Source of the DNA: Paracoccaceae bacterium
GTDB lineage: Bacteria > Pseudomonadota > Alphaproteobacteria > Rhodobacterales > Rhodobacteraceae
Direction: 5' to 3'
DNA length: 60,588 bases
NCBI GenBank assembly: GCA_902573175.1
Contig: CACGIS010000004.1
Location: 1-60,588 of the forward strand
Shown one piece after another: positions 22,483 to 31,791 of this stretch (position 1 is its first letter; each line of letters begins with the position of its first letter). Position numbers and translations under genes: made by a program. Under the pieces are notes generated by a model, which saw only the letters and a list, made by a program, of their open reading frames with translations, had not been told where the DNA came from and ran no database searches.

Positions 22483-23831
22483 GATTGTCCGCTCATCAGC
22501 CTTTTATGCTGAGGTAGATAAATGCTGAAAAGCAAAATTCCAGCTAATCCCAATATTGCAGCTGGAATTAATGTAATGGAAGTTTGCAAAGTATTAAGCG
22601 CAGCATCGGTCTGCTTAGTAATTCCTTCAGTTGTTTCTTTCCATCCATACAGGCTTAGGATGAAACCTAAAATTAGCGGAGAAACAGCATTTGCTACCTT
22701 CTGACCAAAAAGCCAAACTGCAGAGAAAGCGCCTTCAATGGACTCACCTGATTTTTCACGAGTTACATCCATCAGATCTGGATAAAGTGCCCAGGGAATT
22801 TGTTGGTAAGAACCATTGGTCATTCCAGCTAAAATAAAAAGACCTGCAATCAGTGTGACGTTATAGTTAGGCAAACTGAAAAATATAAAAATCAACAGAG
22901 CAATATAGCACAAAATACCAATGAGTTGCGCCGCAACTTTACCATATAAATTTGACAATTTAACCCATATGGCCTGACTTATAATTGAGCCTATCACAAA
23001 TGCTGCGAACATCAGTGAAAGAGTTCCAAGACCTTTCGCAATGCCAGAAAGTAACGAATTACCATCATCCATTATCAAATACATTGCCGCAAAAGGTAGC
23101 CCGGCAGTGATCAAGGCTATGGCTAGTGTCATAATGCCATATAAAATTACCAGTGTGACAAATGCGCGATTAGCTAAAACCAATTTTAAAATGTACGAAA
23201 AATTTTGTTGGGAAGGAACCAAAGTGCGGGGTGCATTTCGTGTAAAAAATACTGAAAACCATATAGATAAAATTATCAGTGGAGCTACGCAGATTGCCGC
23301 AAAAGTATAGCCAGATTTTGTATCTCCTGCTAAGATTGGTATTAGTGCGCCACCAACCAAAATACCCAAAGAGGCAAATGCCATGCGCCACGCGGTCATT
23401 GAAGATCTTTCCTTTTTATCCAATGTCATTTCGCCTGCCATAGCACCGTAAGGTATTGACACCATTGTAAAACCTAAAGTTGATATCAAGAAAAAAACGA
23501 TAACCCAGATAAGGCTTGCACTCGTGGTGAAATTTTCTGGCACAGCAAATAGTCCAATCATGGCAAGTGCCAAAACGACGGCTCCTACGAGCATCCAAGG
23601 GGCTCTTCTTCCAAAACGAGAAACTGTCTTGTCACTAAAATAGCCGATTATTGGATCCGTGATTATATCAAAAATTAAAACAGCTGTCGTCACAGCACCC
23701 GCCAGAGCGATTGGAATGCCAAGAAAACTATTCATAAAGGCCAAAATTAACAGTTGTTTTACGATAACGAAAACAACGATTCCCATATCCGCCAAACCCC
23801 AGCCGGCTTTTTGACCTAGTGAAAGTGACAT
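22479..23831 (-). CDS. Major facilitator transporter, GPH/MelB-like
   Basis: The product is 450 residues with about twelve membrane segments. It begins L-G-Q-K-A-G-W-G-L-A-D-M-G, as in glycoside-pentoside-hexuronide:cation symporters, and carries the family's D-I-I-T-D-P-I-I-G-Y-F-S-D-K-T segment followed by R-F-G-R-R-A-P-W-M-L. A second P-W-A-L-Y-P-D-L-M-D segment lies in the second half. Such carriers move sugars or related organic solutes with Na+ or H+. The substrate is unknown. It is a monocistronic gene convergent with the small membrane protein. Confidence 0.85.
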   Translation of the reverse strand: MSLSLGQKAGWGLADMGIVVFVIVKQLLILAFMNSFLGIPIALAGAVTTAVLIFDIITDPIIGYFSDKTVSRFGRRAPWMLVGAVVLALAMIGLFAVPENFTTSASLIWVIVFFLISTLGFTMVSIPYGAMAGEMTLDKKERSSMTAWRMAFASLGILVGGALIPILAGDTKSGYTFAAICVAPLIILSIWFSVFFTRNAPRTLVPSQQNFSYILKLVLANRAFVTLVILYGIMTLAIALITAGLPFAAMYLIMDDGNSLLSGIAKGLGTLSLMFAAFVIGSIISQAIWVKLSNLYGKVAAQLIGILCYIALLIFIFFSLPNYNVTLIAGLFILAGMTNGSYQQIPWALYPDLMDVTREKSGESIEGAFSAVWLFGQKVANAVSPLILGFILSLYGWKETTEGITKQTDAALNTLQTSITLIPAAILGLAGILLFSIYLPQHKRLMSGQS

Positions 23832-23939
23832 AAAAAATCTCCGCTAATGTTTACTGCACTTTTAGACTTGTTTAAGGCGCTTGTAGAGAAAAATATTAAA
23901 TTAAAATATTGATAGATTTTTACTCTTCCAAAGTTAAAG

Positions 23940-25202
23940 TTACTTAAGCCAATTAGGCATAATATCTCTATCAATAATTTCTTCGTAGCTAGGTCGTTTG
24001 CGAATTATTGAAAATTCATTTTTGTTGACCATCACTTCTGGAATTAATGGTCTAGTATTATACTCACTAGACATCACCGCGCCGTATGCTCCAGCTGATC
24101 TAAATGCTACTAAGTCGTTTTCACTGACTTCAGGCATTGTCCGCTTTTTAGCAAAGGTGTCCCCAGTTTCACATACCGGTCCAACCACATCGTAAACAGC
24201 CTCAGTTGAACCTGGTTGTTTGACAGGTATTATATCGTGATATGCATCATACATTGCTGGGCGAATTAAGTCGTTCATAGCTGCGTCGAGTATCAAAAAA
24301 TTACGATTATCGCCATTTTTTAAACCCAGAACAGATGAAACTAGGATGCCGGCATTACCAACAATTAGTCGGCCTGGTTCAATTTCTATTTCACAATCCA
24401 GATGGCCAAGAACTTTTTTGACCATTTTTCCGTATTCTACTGGAAGAGGAGGAGCAGATTGATTTTTCTCATAGGGAATTCCAAGTCCTCCACCGAGGTC
24501 TAGTCTTTTGATTTTGTGCCCATCTTGTCTTAAGACCTGAGTTAAATCTGCAAGCTTTTGGTAAGCTTTTTTAAATGGTTCAAGGTCAGTTAATTGACTT
24601 CCAATGTGCAGGTCTATTCCTACAATACTGATGCCTGGCATTTGGGAGGCTTTAGAATAAACTTCTCTCGCCCTAGATAGAGGAATTCCGAATTTATTCT
24701 CAGCTTTACCCGTCGCAATTTTTTCATGGGTTTGGGCATCTACATCTGGATTTATTCTGATAGCTATAGGGGCTATTTTATTCATGGATGAAGCGATTGA
24801 AGATATTTGCTCGAGTTCTGAATCGCTTTCCACGTTAAATTGTCGAATACCATTTTGAAGAGCGAACATTATTTCTTCAAAGGTTTTTCCTACACCTGAG
24901 AACACAACTTTTTCAGGAGGTATACCGGCAGATAATGCTCGCCTATACTCGCCTCCAGATACCACGTCCATTCCAGCTCCCAGGTTTCCAAGGGTTTTAA
25001 GTATCGCCTGATTAGAAGCGGCTTTCATCGCGTAACAAATACAGTGATTCATACCGTCGAGAGCATCATCAAAAAGCTGAAAGTGTCGTACTAAAGTGGC
25101 TGTTGAGTAAACATAAAAAGGCGTTCCAACAGATTCTGCTATTTCAGCCACAGAAACATCTTCAGCGTAAAGTTGCCCGTTTCTATAATTGAAATGATCC
25201 AT
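23940..25202 (-). CDS. lysA: Diaminopimelate decarboxylase
   Basis: The product is 420 residues, the usual LysA length. It decarboxylates meso-diaminopimelate to L-lysine, the last step of lysine synthesis, and uses PLP bound to the lysine of Y-A-M-K-A. Other family motifs are H-I-G-S-Q, G-G-G-L-G-I-P-Y, E-P-G-R-L-I-V and V-C-E-T-G-D-T-F. It is the last of four same-strand genes (argH, the small lipoprotein, the aminotransferase, lysA) and starts 36 bases after the aminotransferase stop. This gene order around argH and lysA is familiar in Rhodobacterales. Confidence 0.96.
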   Translation of the reverse strand: MDHFNYRNGQLYAEDVSVAEIAESVGTPFYVYSTATLVRHFQLFDDALDGMNHCICYAMKAASNQAILKTLGNLGAGMDVVSGGEYRRALSAGIPPEKVVFSGVGKTFEEIMFALQNGIRQFNVESDSELEQISSIASSMNKIAPIAIRINPDVDAQTHEKIATGKAENKFGIPLSRAREVYSKASQMPGISIVGIDLHIGSQLTDLEPFKKAYQKLADLTQVLRQDGHKIKRLDLGGGLGIPYEKNQSAPPLPVEYGKMVKKVLGHLDCEIEIEPGRLIVGNAGILVSSVLGLKNGDNRNFLILDAAMNDLIRPAMYDAYHDIIPVKQPGSTEAVYDVVGPVCETGDTFAKKRTMPEVSENDLVAFRSAGAYGAVMSSEYNTRPLIPEVMVNKNEFSIIRKRPSYEEIIDRDIMPNWLK

Positions 25203-25238
25203 TTGTTTATTTGTCCTTCTTAATAACTATAGTACGTT

Positions 25239-26411
25239 TCAGGTAAGAATTTTGTCTATTCGCTCAATAGCACGTAATATGTTTTCTTTGCTATTTGCAT
25301 ATGAAAACCTTAAATACCCTTCTCCAAATGTGCCAAAACTCGTTCCCGCAATAGTAGCAACCCCTGCTTGATCTAGAAATAAATCTTGAGCTTGTGACGA
25401 GGAGAGCCCTGTGCCTGATATATTGGGAAACGCATAAAAGGCACCAGCTGAATCTATACAGGAAACTCCTTTAAGTTCATTAAGGGCAGAAACAATAACC
25501 TTCCTTCTCGTATCAAACTCAGAAACCATTTTTACAACTGGCTCCTTTGGTCCCGTTAGTGCCGCTAAGCCAGCATATTGCGCAGCAGCGTTTACACAAG
25601 AGTGATCATTTATACATAAACGGGTCACTTGATCGACCATTTGATCAGGCCAAACAGCATACCCCATACGCCAGCCTGTCATGGCATAAGTTTTTGACCA
25701 ACCATCCAAAACGATTAATCTATCACGAATTTCTTGATACTGTAACAGGCTGACATGCTTCCTTCCATTATACAACATCTGGCTATAAATCTCATCTGAT
25801 AATATAGCTACATTCGGATAATCTTTTAGTCCTATAACCAATTTATCAACTTCTGATTTGGGAGTGACCCCACCTGTTGGATTAGCTGGGCTATTAATAA
25901 TTATAAGCCTAGTTCTGTTTGTGATCTGGGAGAGAACTGCCTCTGCATCGAATGCAAAACCATTCTCCTCTTTTAAAGCAATTGGAATAGGGGTAGCACC
26001 AGTGTAATTTATGACTGACTCATAAATAGGAAAACCTGGATTAGGGTACATTATTTCTGCCCCTTTTTCTCCAAATAAAAGTACTGCGAAAAACATTGTT
26101 GGCTTTCCGCCTGGAACGACGATGATATTATTGGGATTAACCGAAGTTTGATGCCGCCTTTCTAAATCGTTTGCAACAGCCTCCCTCAATTCAGGAATTC
26201 CGTTTGCTGGAGTGTATCCATGATGTCCGTCCTCAAGCGCTTTTATTCCTGCTTTAACTATGTGGTCCGGTGTTCTAAAGTCAGGTTGCCCAATCCCAAG
26301 GTTAATTATGTCTTTCCCGTTTGCAGCTAATTCATTTGCTTTAGCGAGCACTGTGAAAGCCGACTCCGTTCCCAGTCTGGAAATACTGTCGGCGAATTTT
26401 AGTTGCGTCAT
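25239..26411 (-). CDS. Class I/II pyridoxal-phosphate aminotransferase, aspartate aminotransferase-like
   Basis: The product is 390 residues from the ATG at 26411, which has GGA about 7 bases upstream; a TTG at 26423 is in frame but less likely. Motifs are N-L-G-I-G-Q-P-D-F near the N-terminus, S-P-A-N-P-T-G-G, S-D-E-I-Y, the PLP lysine in S-K-T-Y-A-M-T-G-W-R-M-G-Y and a late L-R-F-S-Y-A. The fold-type I enzyme transfers amino groups between amino acids and 2-oxo acids. Its location between argH and lysA suggests an amino-acid biosynthetic role, perhaps at the diaminopimelate or aspartate level, but the substrate is not resolved. Confidence 0.88.
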   Translation of the reverse strand: MTQLKFADSISRLGTESAFTVLAKANELAANGKDIINLGIGQPDFRTPDHIVKAGIKALEDGHHGYTPANGIPELREAVANDLERRHQTSVNPNNIIVVPGGKPTMFFAVLLFGEKGAEIMYPNPGFPIYESVINYTGATPIPIALKEENGFAFDAEAVLSQITNRTRLIIINSPANPTGGVTPKSEVDKLVIGLKDYPNVAILSDEIYSQMLYNGRKHVSLLQYQEIRDRLIVLDGWSKTYAMTGWRMGYAVWPDQMVDQVTRLCINDHSCVNAAAQYAGLAALTGPKEPVVKMVSEFDTRRKVIVSALNELKGVSCIDSAGAFYAFPNISGTGLSSSQAQDLFLDQAGVATIAGTSFGTFGEGYLRFSYANSKENILRAIERIDKILT

Positions 26412-26438
26412 TAAATTTTCCAAAAGTTAATTATGATT

Positions 26439-26537
26439 TTATTTTGTTTCTTCATGGATAGGCGCTTTGGGTGGGCCGTCCACGCCGCAGCCAACTACCG
26501 CAAAACCCAGTATTAGAACTAAAGCAAAGTTTTTCAT
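26439..26537 (-). CDS. lptM: LptM-like small lipoprotein (32 residues)
   Basis: The ATG overlaps the argH stop (ATGA), so translation is coupled to argH. The product has a lipoprotein signal peptide with a lipobox G-C-G at Cys17, preceded by [10 protein letters not shown], then a short tail beginning G-V-D-G-P-P-K-A-P. That C-G-x-x-G-P-x-x-x-P pattern matches LptM (formerly YifL), the small lipoprotein that helps mature the LPS-translocon protein LptD and is encoded beside lysine-synthesis genes in many proteobacteria. A lipid anchor in the outer membrane is inferred. The gene name is a family-level suggestion. Confidence 0.75.
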   Translation of the reverse strand: MKNFALVLILGFAVVGCGVDGPPKAPIHEETK

Positions 26538-27925
26538 CCTAATACCTTTTTCCATCTATCTATTTGAAATTGCACCTCTTTAGGTGATGTTCCTCCATAT
26601 GAAGATCGCGACTTAACAGAATTTTCAACAGACAAAACCTTAAACACATCTTCATTAATATCAGAATTGATACTTTGCATGTCTTTAAGTTCTAGCTCAG
26701 ATAAATCACATTTTGATCTTTCAGCAAGGCTTACTATTTCACCTGTCACGTGATGTGCGTCTCGAAAGGGTAAGTTTAAAACTCTAACTAGCCAATCTGC
26801 TAAATCAGTGGCCGTAGAAAAGCCAGATTTTGCTGCAAACTCCAAATTTTCTTTATTGGCGGTCAAATCTTGGATCATGCCTTCCATTGCGCATAAAGCT
26901 AAACTTAAACTATCTGCTGCGTCAAAAACCTGCTCCTTGTCCTCCTGCATATCTTTAGAATAAGCCAGAGGGAGGCCCTTCATAACTGTCATTAAGCCTA
27001 TATTAGCTCCTAATATTCGCCCTATTTTTGCACGCACCAATTCAGCAGCATCGGGGTTTTTTTTCTGGGGCATAATAGAAGATCCCGTTGAAAATCGATC
27101 TGATAGATCAATAAACTTAAATTGTGCTGAAGACCAAATAACAAGTTCTTCTGCCAATCTGCTTAAATGCATGGCGCATATAGAAGAACAAGTTAAAAAT
27201 TCCAAAGCGAAGTCTCTATCACTTACCGCGTCCAGAGAGTTTGCTGTAGGTCTTTCAAATTCAAGAGCTCTAGCAGTGTGGTCTCGGTCAATTGGAAAAG
27301 AAGTGCCTGCTAATGCCGCGGAACCTAATGGACACTCATTCATTCTATTTCTTGCGTCCATAAACCTAGAGCGATCTCTTGCGAACATCTCAACATATGC
27401 CATCATATGATGACCCCAAGTAATTGGTTGAGCTGTTTGCAAATGAGTAAATCCGGGCATAATCCAAGACACCCCACTTTGGGCCTGGTCAAGCAGGGCT
27501 CTCATTAAATCGGCTATGTTCTTGTCAATCAAATCTATCTGGCCTCTGACCCAAAGACGAAAATCTGTTGCGACTTGATCGTTACGTGATCGTGCAGTAT
27601 GCAGCCGGCCAGCTGGGTTGCCGATTTTATCCTTTAACCTTGCCTCGATATTCATATGAATATCTTCGAGTGCTTTTGAGAATTCAAATTCACCCGAATT
27701 GAGCTCATTAAGGATCTCTTCAAGCCCTTCTTTGATAGCCGAAACGTCAGAAACATTTAATATGCCAGTTGCGCCCAGCATATCTACATGTGCGATAGAA
27801 CTTTCAATATCTTGAGGCCCTAAACGCTTGTCAAATTCAATTGAGGCGTTAATTGCTTCCATTATAGCATCAGGTCCCGTAGAGAACCGACCGCCCCACA
27901 TTTTGTTAGAGGATTTTTTTGACAT
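26534..27925 (-). CDS. argH: Argininosuccinate lyase
   Basis: The product is 463 residues, typical for ArgH. The enzyme splits argininosuccinate into arginine and fumarate. Visible motifs are N-K-M-W-G-G-R-F near the start, [17 protein letters not shown] and the fumarase-superfamily signature [12 protein letters not shown]. Its ATG (27925-27923) shares the bases CATG with the divergent TlpA-like gene, so its leader lies inside that gene. AAGG seven bases upstream supports the start. Its stop overlaps the start of the small lipoprotein gene. Confidence 0.97.
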   Translation of the reverse strand: MSKKSSNKMWGGRFSTGPDAIMEAINASIEFDKRLGPQDIESSIAHVDMLGATGILNVSDVSAIKEGLEEILNELNSGEFEFSKALEDIHMNIEARLKDKIGNPAGRLHTARSRNDQVATDFRLWVRGQIDLIDKNIADLMRALLDQAQSGVSWIMPGFTHLQTAQPITWGHHMMAYVEMFARDRSRFMDARNRMNECPLGSAALAGTSFPIDRDHTARALEFERPTANSLDAVSDRDFALEFLTCSSICAMHLSRLAEELVIWSSAQFKFIDLSDRFSTGSSIMPQKKNPDAAELVRAKIGRILGANIGLMTVMKGLPLAYSKDMQEDKEQVFDAADSLSLALCAMEGMIQDLTANKENLEFAAKSGFSTATDLADWLVRVLNLPFRDAHHVTGEIVSLAERSKCDLSELELKDMQSINSDINEDVFKVLSVENSVKSRSSYGGTSPKEVQFQIDRWKKVLG

Positions 27926-28523
27926 GAAACTACCTTTTAGAGGAGTTAAAAATTTTTTGACGCTGGTTGTTCTTTATACGGCCTTTAGCTTCTGTGCAAA
28001 TACTGTGCTTTCTGAAGATAATAAATTTTCTGTTCTTGAGGAATTTAAGGTTGGCGAAATGAAAAAACTCATTTTGCATGAAAGCCCTAAGGCTGTCAGT
28101 GAAGAGGTTTTTTATAATTCAAACAACGATCCTATTTCTTTAAAATCTTTTTTTGGGCGTCTTACATTAGTGAACTTTTGGGCAACTTGGTGCGCCCCTT
28201 GTCTAGAAGAAATGCCAAGTTTATCAAACCTTCAAAAAATAAAAGGTAGTGAAAATTTTAACGTGGTAACTATCGCTACGATGAGAAACTCACCAAAATC
28301 TGTGGAAAATTTTTTTAATAAAAACTCAATCGATAACCTGACAAAATATCAAGATCCTAAGGGAAAATTGGCTCGCTCTCTTAAAATAGCAGGGCTTCCA
28401 TTAACTATTTTGTTAAATAAAGATAATAAGGAAGTGGCGCGATTTATTGGCGATGCTGATTGGTCAAGCCCGCATGCTTTAAAGTTGATTGAAAAGGCTA
28501 CTGAAATAGATCTTAAGAATTAA
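27924..28523 (+). CDS. TlpA-like membrane-anchored thiol-disulfide oxidoreductase
   Basis: The product is 199 residues from the ATG at 27924. An N-terminal segment ([11 protein letters not shown], then a hydrophobic stretch) is a signal peptide or anchor, so the domain faces the periplasm. The thioredoxin active site is W-C-A-P-C, in the context [15 protein letters not shown]; the cis-proline region is I-A-G-L-P-L-T. TlpA-type proteins reduce disulfides, for example during CuA assembly on cytochrome oxidase. AGAGGA precedes the ATG by about 10 bases. The reading frame continues upstream into argH antisense, but that extension is not credible. Confidence 0.9.
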   Translation: MKLPFRGVKNFLTLVVLYTAFSFCANTVLSEDNKFSVLEEFKVGEMKKLILHESPKAVSEEVFYNSNNDPISLKSFFGRLTLVNFWATWCAPCLEEMPSLSNLQKIKGSENFNVVTIATMRNSPKSVENFFNKNSIDNLTKYQDPKGKLARSLKIAGLPLTILLNKDNKEVARFIGDADWSSPHALKLIEKATEIDLKN

Positions 28524-28548
28524 AATCACTAACTTCTTTGAAGATATT

Positions 28549-29178
28549 TTAAATCAAATTGGTTACTAAATAGGTCACTTTGCCTGCAAACTTATTTAAT
28601 TCCAATCTTATTTCATCAATTATTTCAATATACGAAACTAAGTAGCTTTCAGACTCTGGCAAGACTGATATTAATTGATTGCTATTTGTGTATGCTAGCA
28701 ATGCAAATAAAACTATCAATAAGCCAAAAATGAAACCTGAACGTTTTGTTGTTTTTTTGTCTTCTAAGACCTCAGCTAGTGCATCTTTTGCTTGATGCTT
28801 TAGAATGGCATCTTTTGTGAGAGTTGCAGGCTCACTATCTCTAACATTTTTCAAACTTCTTTTGTTTTTGGATGGTATATTTTTTTTGTTGCGCTCTTGA
28901 TCTCTAGCTTCAATTTCTCTTTTAGCCTCTTCCCTTAATATTTTAATAACAGAGGGATCAATTTTTTTCAGATCAGATGCCGCACTCGCTACTTCTTCAG
29001 TATCTTCTTTTCTGATTTCGGTTTGAGGCTGAATTAACTGCTCATCGTTAGATGTTTTAGTTCGAGTTTGAAACCATGAGTGCCCACAGCTATCGCATTT
29101 TACTTCCCTACCGCCTATTGGAACAGCATGGCGAGGAATCTCATAATTTGCTTTGCATTTTGGACAAACTAAACGCAT
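28549..29178 (-). CDS. Zinc-ribbon (MJ0042-type) domain membrane protein
   Basis: The product is 209 residues. The first 40 form a zinc ribbon with C-P-K-C and C-D-S-C pairs and the order typical of the MJ0042/zinc_ribbon_5 domain (Y-E-I-P, then G-H-S-W-F). A long, charged, low-complexity middle rich in K, E and R follows, then one membrane segment near residues 150-170 (F-G-L-L-I-V-L-F-A-L-L-A-Y) and a short tail. The layout is common in alphaproteobacterial proteins beside ftsE, where a role near the cell envelope is presumed. No function is known to me. Confidence 0.8.
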   Translation of the reverse strand: MRLVCPKCKANYEIPRHAVPIGGREVKCDSCGHSWFQTRTKTSNDEQLIQPQTEIRKEDTEEVASAASDLKKIDPSVIKILREEAKREIEARDQERNKKNIPSKNKRSLKNVRDSEPATLTKDAILKHQAKDALAEVLEDKKTTKRSGFIFGLLIVLFALLAYTNSNQLISVLPESESYLVSYIEIIDEIRLELNKFAGKVTYLVTNLI

Positions 29179-29283
29179 TAGTTCCTCTGTGAAAAAATGA
29201 CTACATCAGACTTTATGACATATAAAAAAATATATATAGCCGTAAAAGTACATGCTTTTTATTGTTGAACAACCGTTTATTAG

Positions 29284-29297
29284 ACTATGGTCATAGT
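29284..29297. promoter_or_regulatory. Short operator-like inverted repeat before ftsE
   Basis: ACTATG (29284-29289) and CATAGT (29292-29297) are inverted around GT. The element lies 38 bases upstream of the ftsE start in the divergent region between the zinc-ribbon gene and ftsE. It may be an operator or chance in AT-rich DNA. Confidence 0.2.
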
Positions 29298-29335
29298 ATG
29301 GATTTAGAATTAAAAGAAAAAGGGAAGTTTTAGTT

Positions 29336-30010
29336 GTGATTGAAATGGAAAGCGTCGCTTACTCTTACGGTGAGGAGCTTTTATCAGAGCTAAATATTTC
29401 TATTTCTCAAGGTTCTTTTTATTTTCTTACGGGGCCTTCGGGATCAGGTAAAACAACTTTCCTTAAAATGTGCTATGGTTCTCTAATTCCAACATCGGGC
29501 AATCTTAGTGTTTTTGGTAAAGACTCATCTGGTTGGTCACGTGATGAAATTGCATATCTCAGGAGAAAAATAGGTGTTGTACACCAGGATTGTCAGTTTC
29601 TTGATCATTTGAATGTTGCCGATAATATTGCTTTGCCAATCAAAGTCTCAGCGCGGAATTCCTTATCTGATAGTGTAAATTTAAAAGAGCTTTTGAATTG
29701 GGTTAGTCTATCTCATCGCTCTAAAGCGCTACCTCCTGAACTTTCAGGAGGTGAAAGGCAAAGAGCAGCTTTAGCGCGTGCAATTATTATGTCGCCAGAT
29801 GTTATATTAGCTGATGAGCCAACAGGTAATATAGATTGGGAGATGTCGCAGAGATTAATTCGTTTATTAATCGAATTAAACCATATGGGAAAAACAGTTG
29901 TTATTGCTACTCATGACTTGAATTTGATTAGATTTACAAAAGCCAGCGTGCAGGCGCGTGTTTTAAGAATAAGCAATAAAACAGTCCAGCTCGCCGGAAG
30001 TGATCTTTGA
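29336..30010 (+). CDS. ftsE: Cell division ATP-binding protein FtsE
   Basis: The product is 224 residues with a GTG start; GGAAG lies about 8-9 bases upstream. Motifs are Walker A G-P-S-G-S-G-K-T-T, signature L-S-G-G-E-R-Q-R-A, Walker B V-I-L-A-D-E-P-T-G-N-I-D and the H-loop A-T-H-D. FtsE is the cytoplasmic ATPase of the FtsEX complex, which controls activation of peptidoglycan hydrolases and supports divisome assembly. Its stop overlaps the ftsX start by one base, and ftsX and plsC follow in one coupled operon. Confidence 0.93.
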   Translation: MIEMESVAYSYGEELLSELNISISQGSFYFLTGPSGSGKTTFLKMCYGSLIPTSGNLSVFGKDSSGWSRDEIAYLRRKIGVVHQDCQFLDHLNVADNIALPIKVSARNSLSDSVNLKELLNWVSLSHRSKALPPELSGGERQRAALARAIIMSPDVILADEPTGNIDWEMSQRLIRLLIELNHMGKTVVIATHDLNLIRFTKASVQARVLRISNKTVQLAGSDL

Positions 30011-30903
30011 TGGCTAGTATAAAAAATATTCTTTTACCTGATAGACACTTAAATCAGGTTGTCCCTACAAATGGATTTACCACGCTTTTGACGTTTTTTA
30101 CTTCTGCGGCAATGGCCTTTTTGATCGTTTTTTCATTAGCTATGTCTTTTGCAGCTGATAGATTAGCTCAAAGCTGGTCAGATTCCTTGGCAAATTCAGC
30201 AACATTGCGCGTATCTGCCCCATTAGCAGATTTAGAGAGCCAAACTGCGGCTGCTTTGAATGTTTTATCTAATACAAAGGGAATAGCATCTTTTCGTTTG
30301 TTGAAAGCAGAAGAACAGCAGGCATTACTTCAGCCATGGTTTGGACCAAAAGTGCCGATAAGCAATTTACCTATGCCACGCCTCATAAGTATCGAAGAAG
30401 ATGAAAATGGATATGATAGAGTAGGTCTTAGGTTAAGGCTTGCCGCTGAAGTTCCTTCTGCCGTATTGGACGATCATACCAGGTGGCGCGAGCCCCTTGT
30501 AAAAGCGGCTTATCGTATTTGGTTTTTGGGTTGGTTATCAATTGGACTGGTATTTTTCATTGTAATTTCAATGATGAGTCTCGTAACCCGTGCTGCGTTG
30601 TCGTCAAATAAAAAAGTGATTGAAGTTTTAAGGTTAGTGGGAGCTACAGATCAATATATTGCTGCGGCTTTTGTGCGTAAATTTGCTTTCCGAGCTTTTT
30701 TTGGCTCAATGTTGGGTGCATTTGGAGCGTCAATGACGCTACTTCTTTTGCCTTCTGAGGCCGATCAAACTGTAATTTTGGCGGGACTACGGCTGGAAGG
30801 TTTTGAATGGTCGTGGTTGATTTTTGTGCCTTTATCCTTTTTTGTTTTTACATTTTTAACGGCACGAATAGCCTCTCTCAGTATTCTGAGATCCCTGACT
30901 TAA
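30010..30903 (+). CDS. ftsX: Cell division protein FtsX (permease-like)
   Basis: The product is 297 residues from the ATG at 30010, which shares its first base with the last base of the ftsE stop (TGATG); the TTG three bases earlier is also in frame. There are four membrane segments: one near residues 25-50, then a periplasmic domain, then three in the C-terminal third (W-L-S-I-G-L-V-F-F-I-V and later stretches), as in FtsX. E-V-L-R-L-V-G-A-T marks the cytoplasmic loop that contacts FtsE. With FtsE it transmits ATP hydrolysis across the inner membrane to periplasmic amidases. Confidence 0.92.
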   Translation: MASIKNILLPDRHLNQVVPTNGFTTLLTFFTSAAMAFLIVFSLAMSFAADRLAQSWSDSLANSATLRVSAPLADLESQTAAALNVLSNTKGIASFRLLKAEEQQALLQPWFGPKVPISNLPMPRLISIEEDENGYDRVGLRLRLAAEVPSAVLDDHTRWREPLVKAAYRIWFLGWLSIGLVFFIVISMMSLVTRAALSSNKKVIEVLRLVGATDQYIAAAFVRKFAFRAFFGSMLGAFGASMTLLLLPSEADQTVILAGLRLEGFEWSWLIFVPLSFFVFTFLTARIASLSILRSLT

Positions 30904-31628
30904 TGCTATACGCGGTTCAATATATACGTTCTTTTCTGTTTCTTATTCAGATGTATTTAATGATGGTCGTTTTTGGCTTGGTGTTTTCTCCATTTGTAAT
31001 GCTCAATAGAAAGTATTCGTATTTGGCTGTTCATGTTTGGTGTAGATGGGTCCGCTGGACAGCTGCTTGGATGGTTGGATTAAAATCTGAGGTTAGGGGT
31101 GTTATTCCAGATAATGAGCTAATTATCGCTGCGAAACATCAAAGTTTCTTCGATATAATTTTGATTGTTAGTGAAACGCCAAGGCCAAAATTTATAATGA
31201 AGTCATCGTTGCGATGGGCTCCGGTGTTGGGGTGGTATGCAAAAAAAATAGGATGTGTTCCCGTTGAGCGTGGGAGAAGATCTGAAGCCATACAAAGAAT
31301 GATGTCTGCTGTTGCATCGGGTGCAACCCCTCCTGGTCAGCTAATTATTTATCCACAGGGAACGAGAGTATCGCCAGGCGATTTTAAGCCATATAAAATT
31401 GGTGTAGCTGCACTCTATCAACAGACTGGTCAAGACTGTTTGCCAGTAGCGTGCAATGTAGGGGTTTTCTGGCCTAAATATGGCATCATGCGTAAACCCG
31501 GGGTGGCAGTCGTTGAATGTTTGCCTTTAATACCAGCAGGATTAGAAAACTCGGAACTTATGTCTGAACTTGAAAATTCTATAGAAAAAAGAACAAATCA
31601 GTTAATTGCCGAAGTAAAATATAAATAA
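30903..31628 (+). CDS. plsC: 1-acyl-sn-glycerol-3-phosphate acyltransferase (PlsC family)
   Basis: The product is 241 residues from the ATG at 30903, which overlaps the ftsX stop (TAATG). One or two membrane segments open the protein. The acyltransferase motifs are canonical: K-H-Q-S-F-F-D (HX4D), V-P-V-E-R-G-R-R, and Y-P-Q-G-T-R-V. The enzyme adds the second acyl chain to lysophosphatidic acid to make phosphatidic acid. Coupling to ftsEX may link phospholipid synthesis with division, though it could be a matter of convenience. It contrasts with the LPLAT-like domain of the fusion protein at 12-14.7 kb, whose HX4D motif is altered. Confidence 0.92.
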   Translation: MLYAVQYIRSFLFLIQMYLMMVVFGLVFSPFVMLNRKYSYLAVHVWCRWVRWTAAWMVGLKSEVRGVIPDNELIIAAKHQSFFDIILIVSETPRPKFIMKSSLRWAPVLGWYAKKIGCVPVERGRRSEAIQRMMSAVASGATPPGQLIIYPQGTRVSPGDFKPYKIGVAALYQQTGQDCLPVACNVGVFWPKYGIMRKPGVAVVECLPLIPAGLENSELMSELENSIEKRTNQLIAEVKYK

Positions 31629-31791
31629 AAACAAAATTTTTAGGCACCACCATCACTTTAGGTTTCTGTTAAATACTTTTTTTCGAAATCTGGACGTAAG
31701 TGGTCTGGTAAATGTCGGAAATGCAAAGTTACATTTTTACTCAAGGTTTATACGATTTAAAGATGTTTATCATTGGATAAAGGAAACCTGG

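Noticed and set aside
27828-27923. A longer N-terminus for the TlpA-like protein, beginning inside argH.
   Set aside because: The extension is antisense to argH, has no signal-peptide character and would move the membrane segment far from the N-terminus; the ATG at 27924 gives a normal signal sequence.
31629-31791. A folate-sensing riboswitch in the fhs leader.
   Set aside because: I could not assemble a conserved riboswitch fold; only one 6-bp inverted pair near the ribosome binding site is seen. A covariance-model search would decide.
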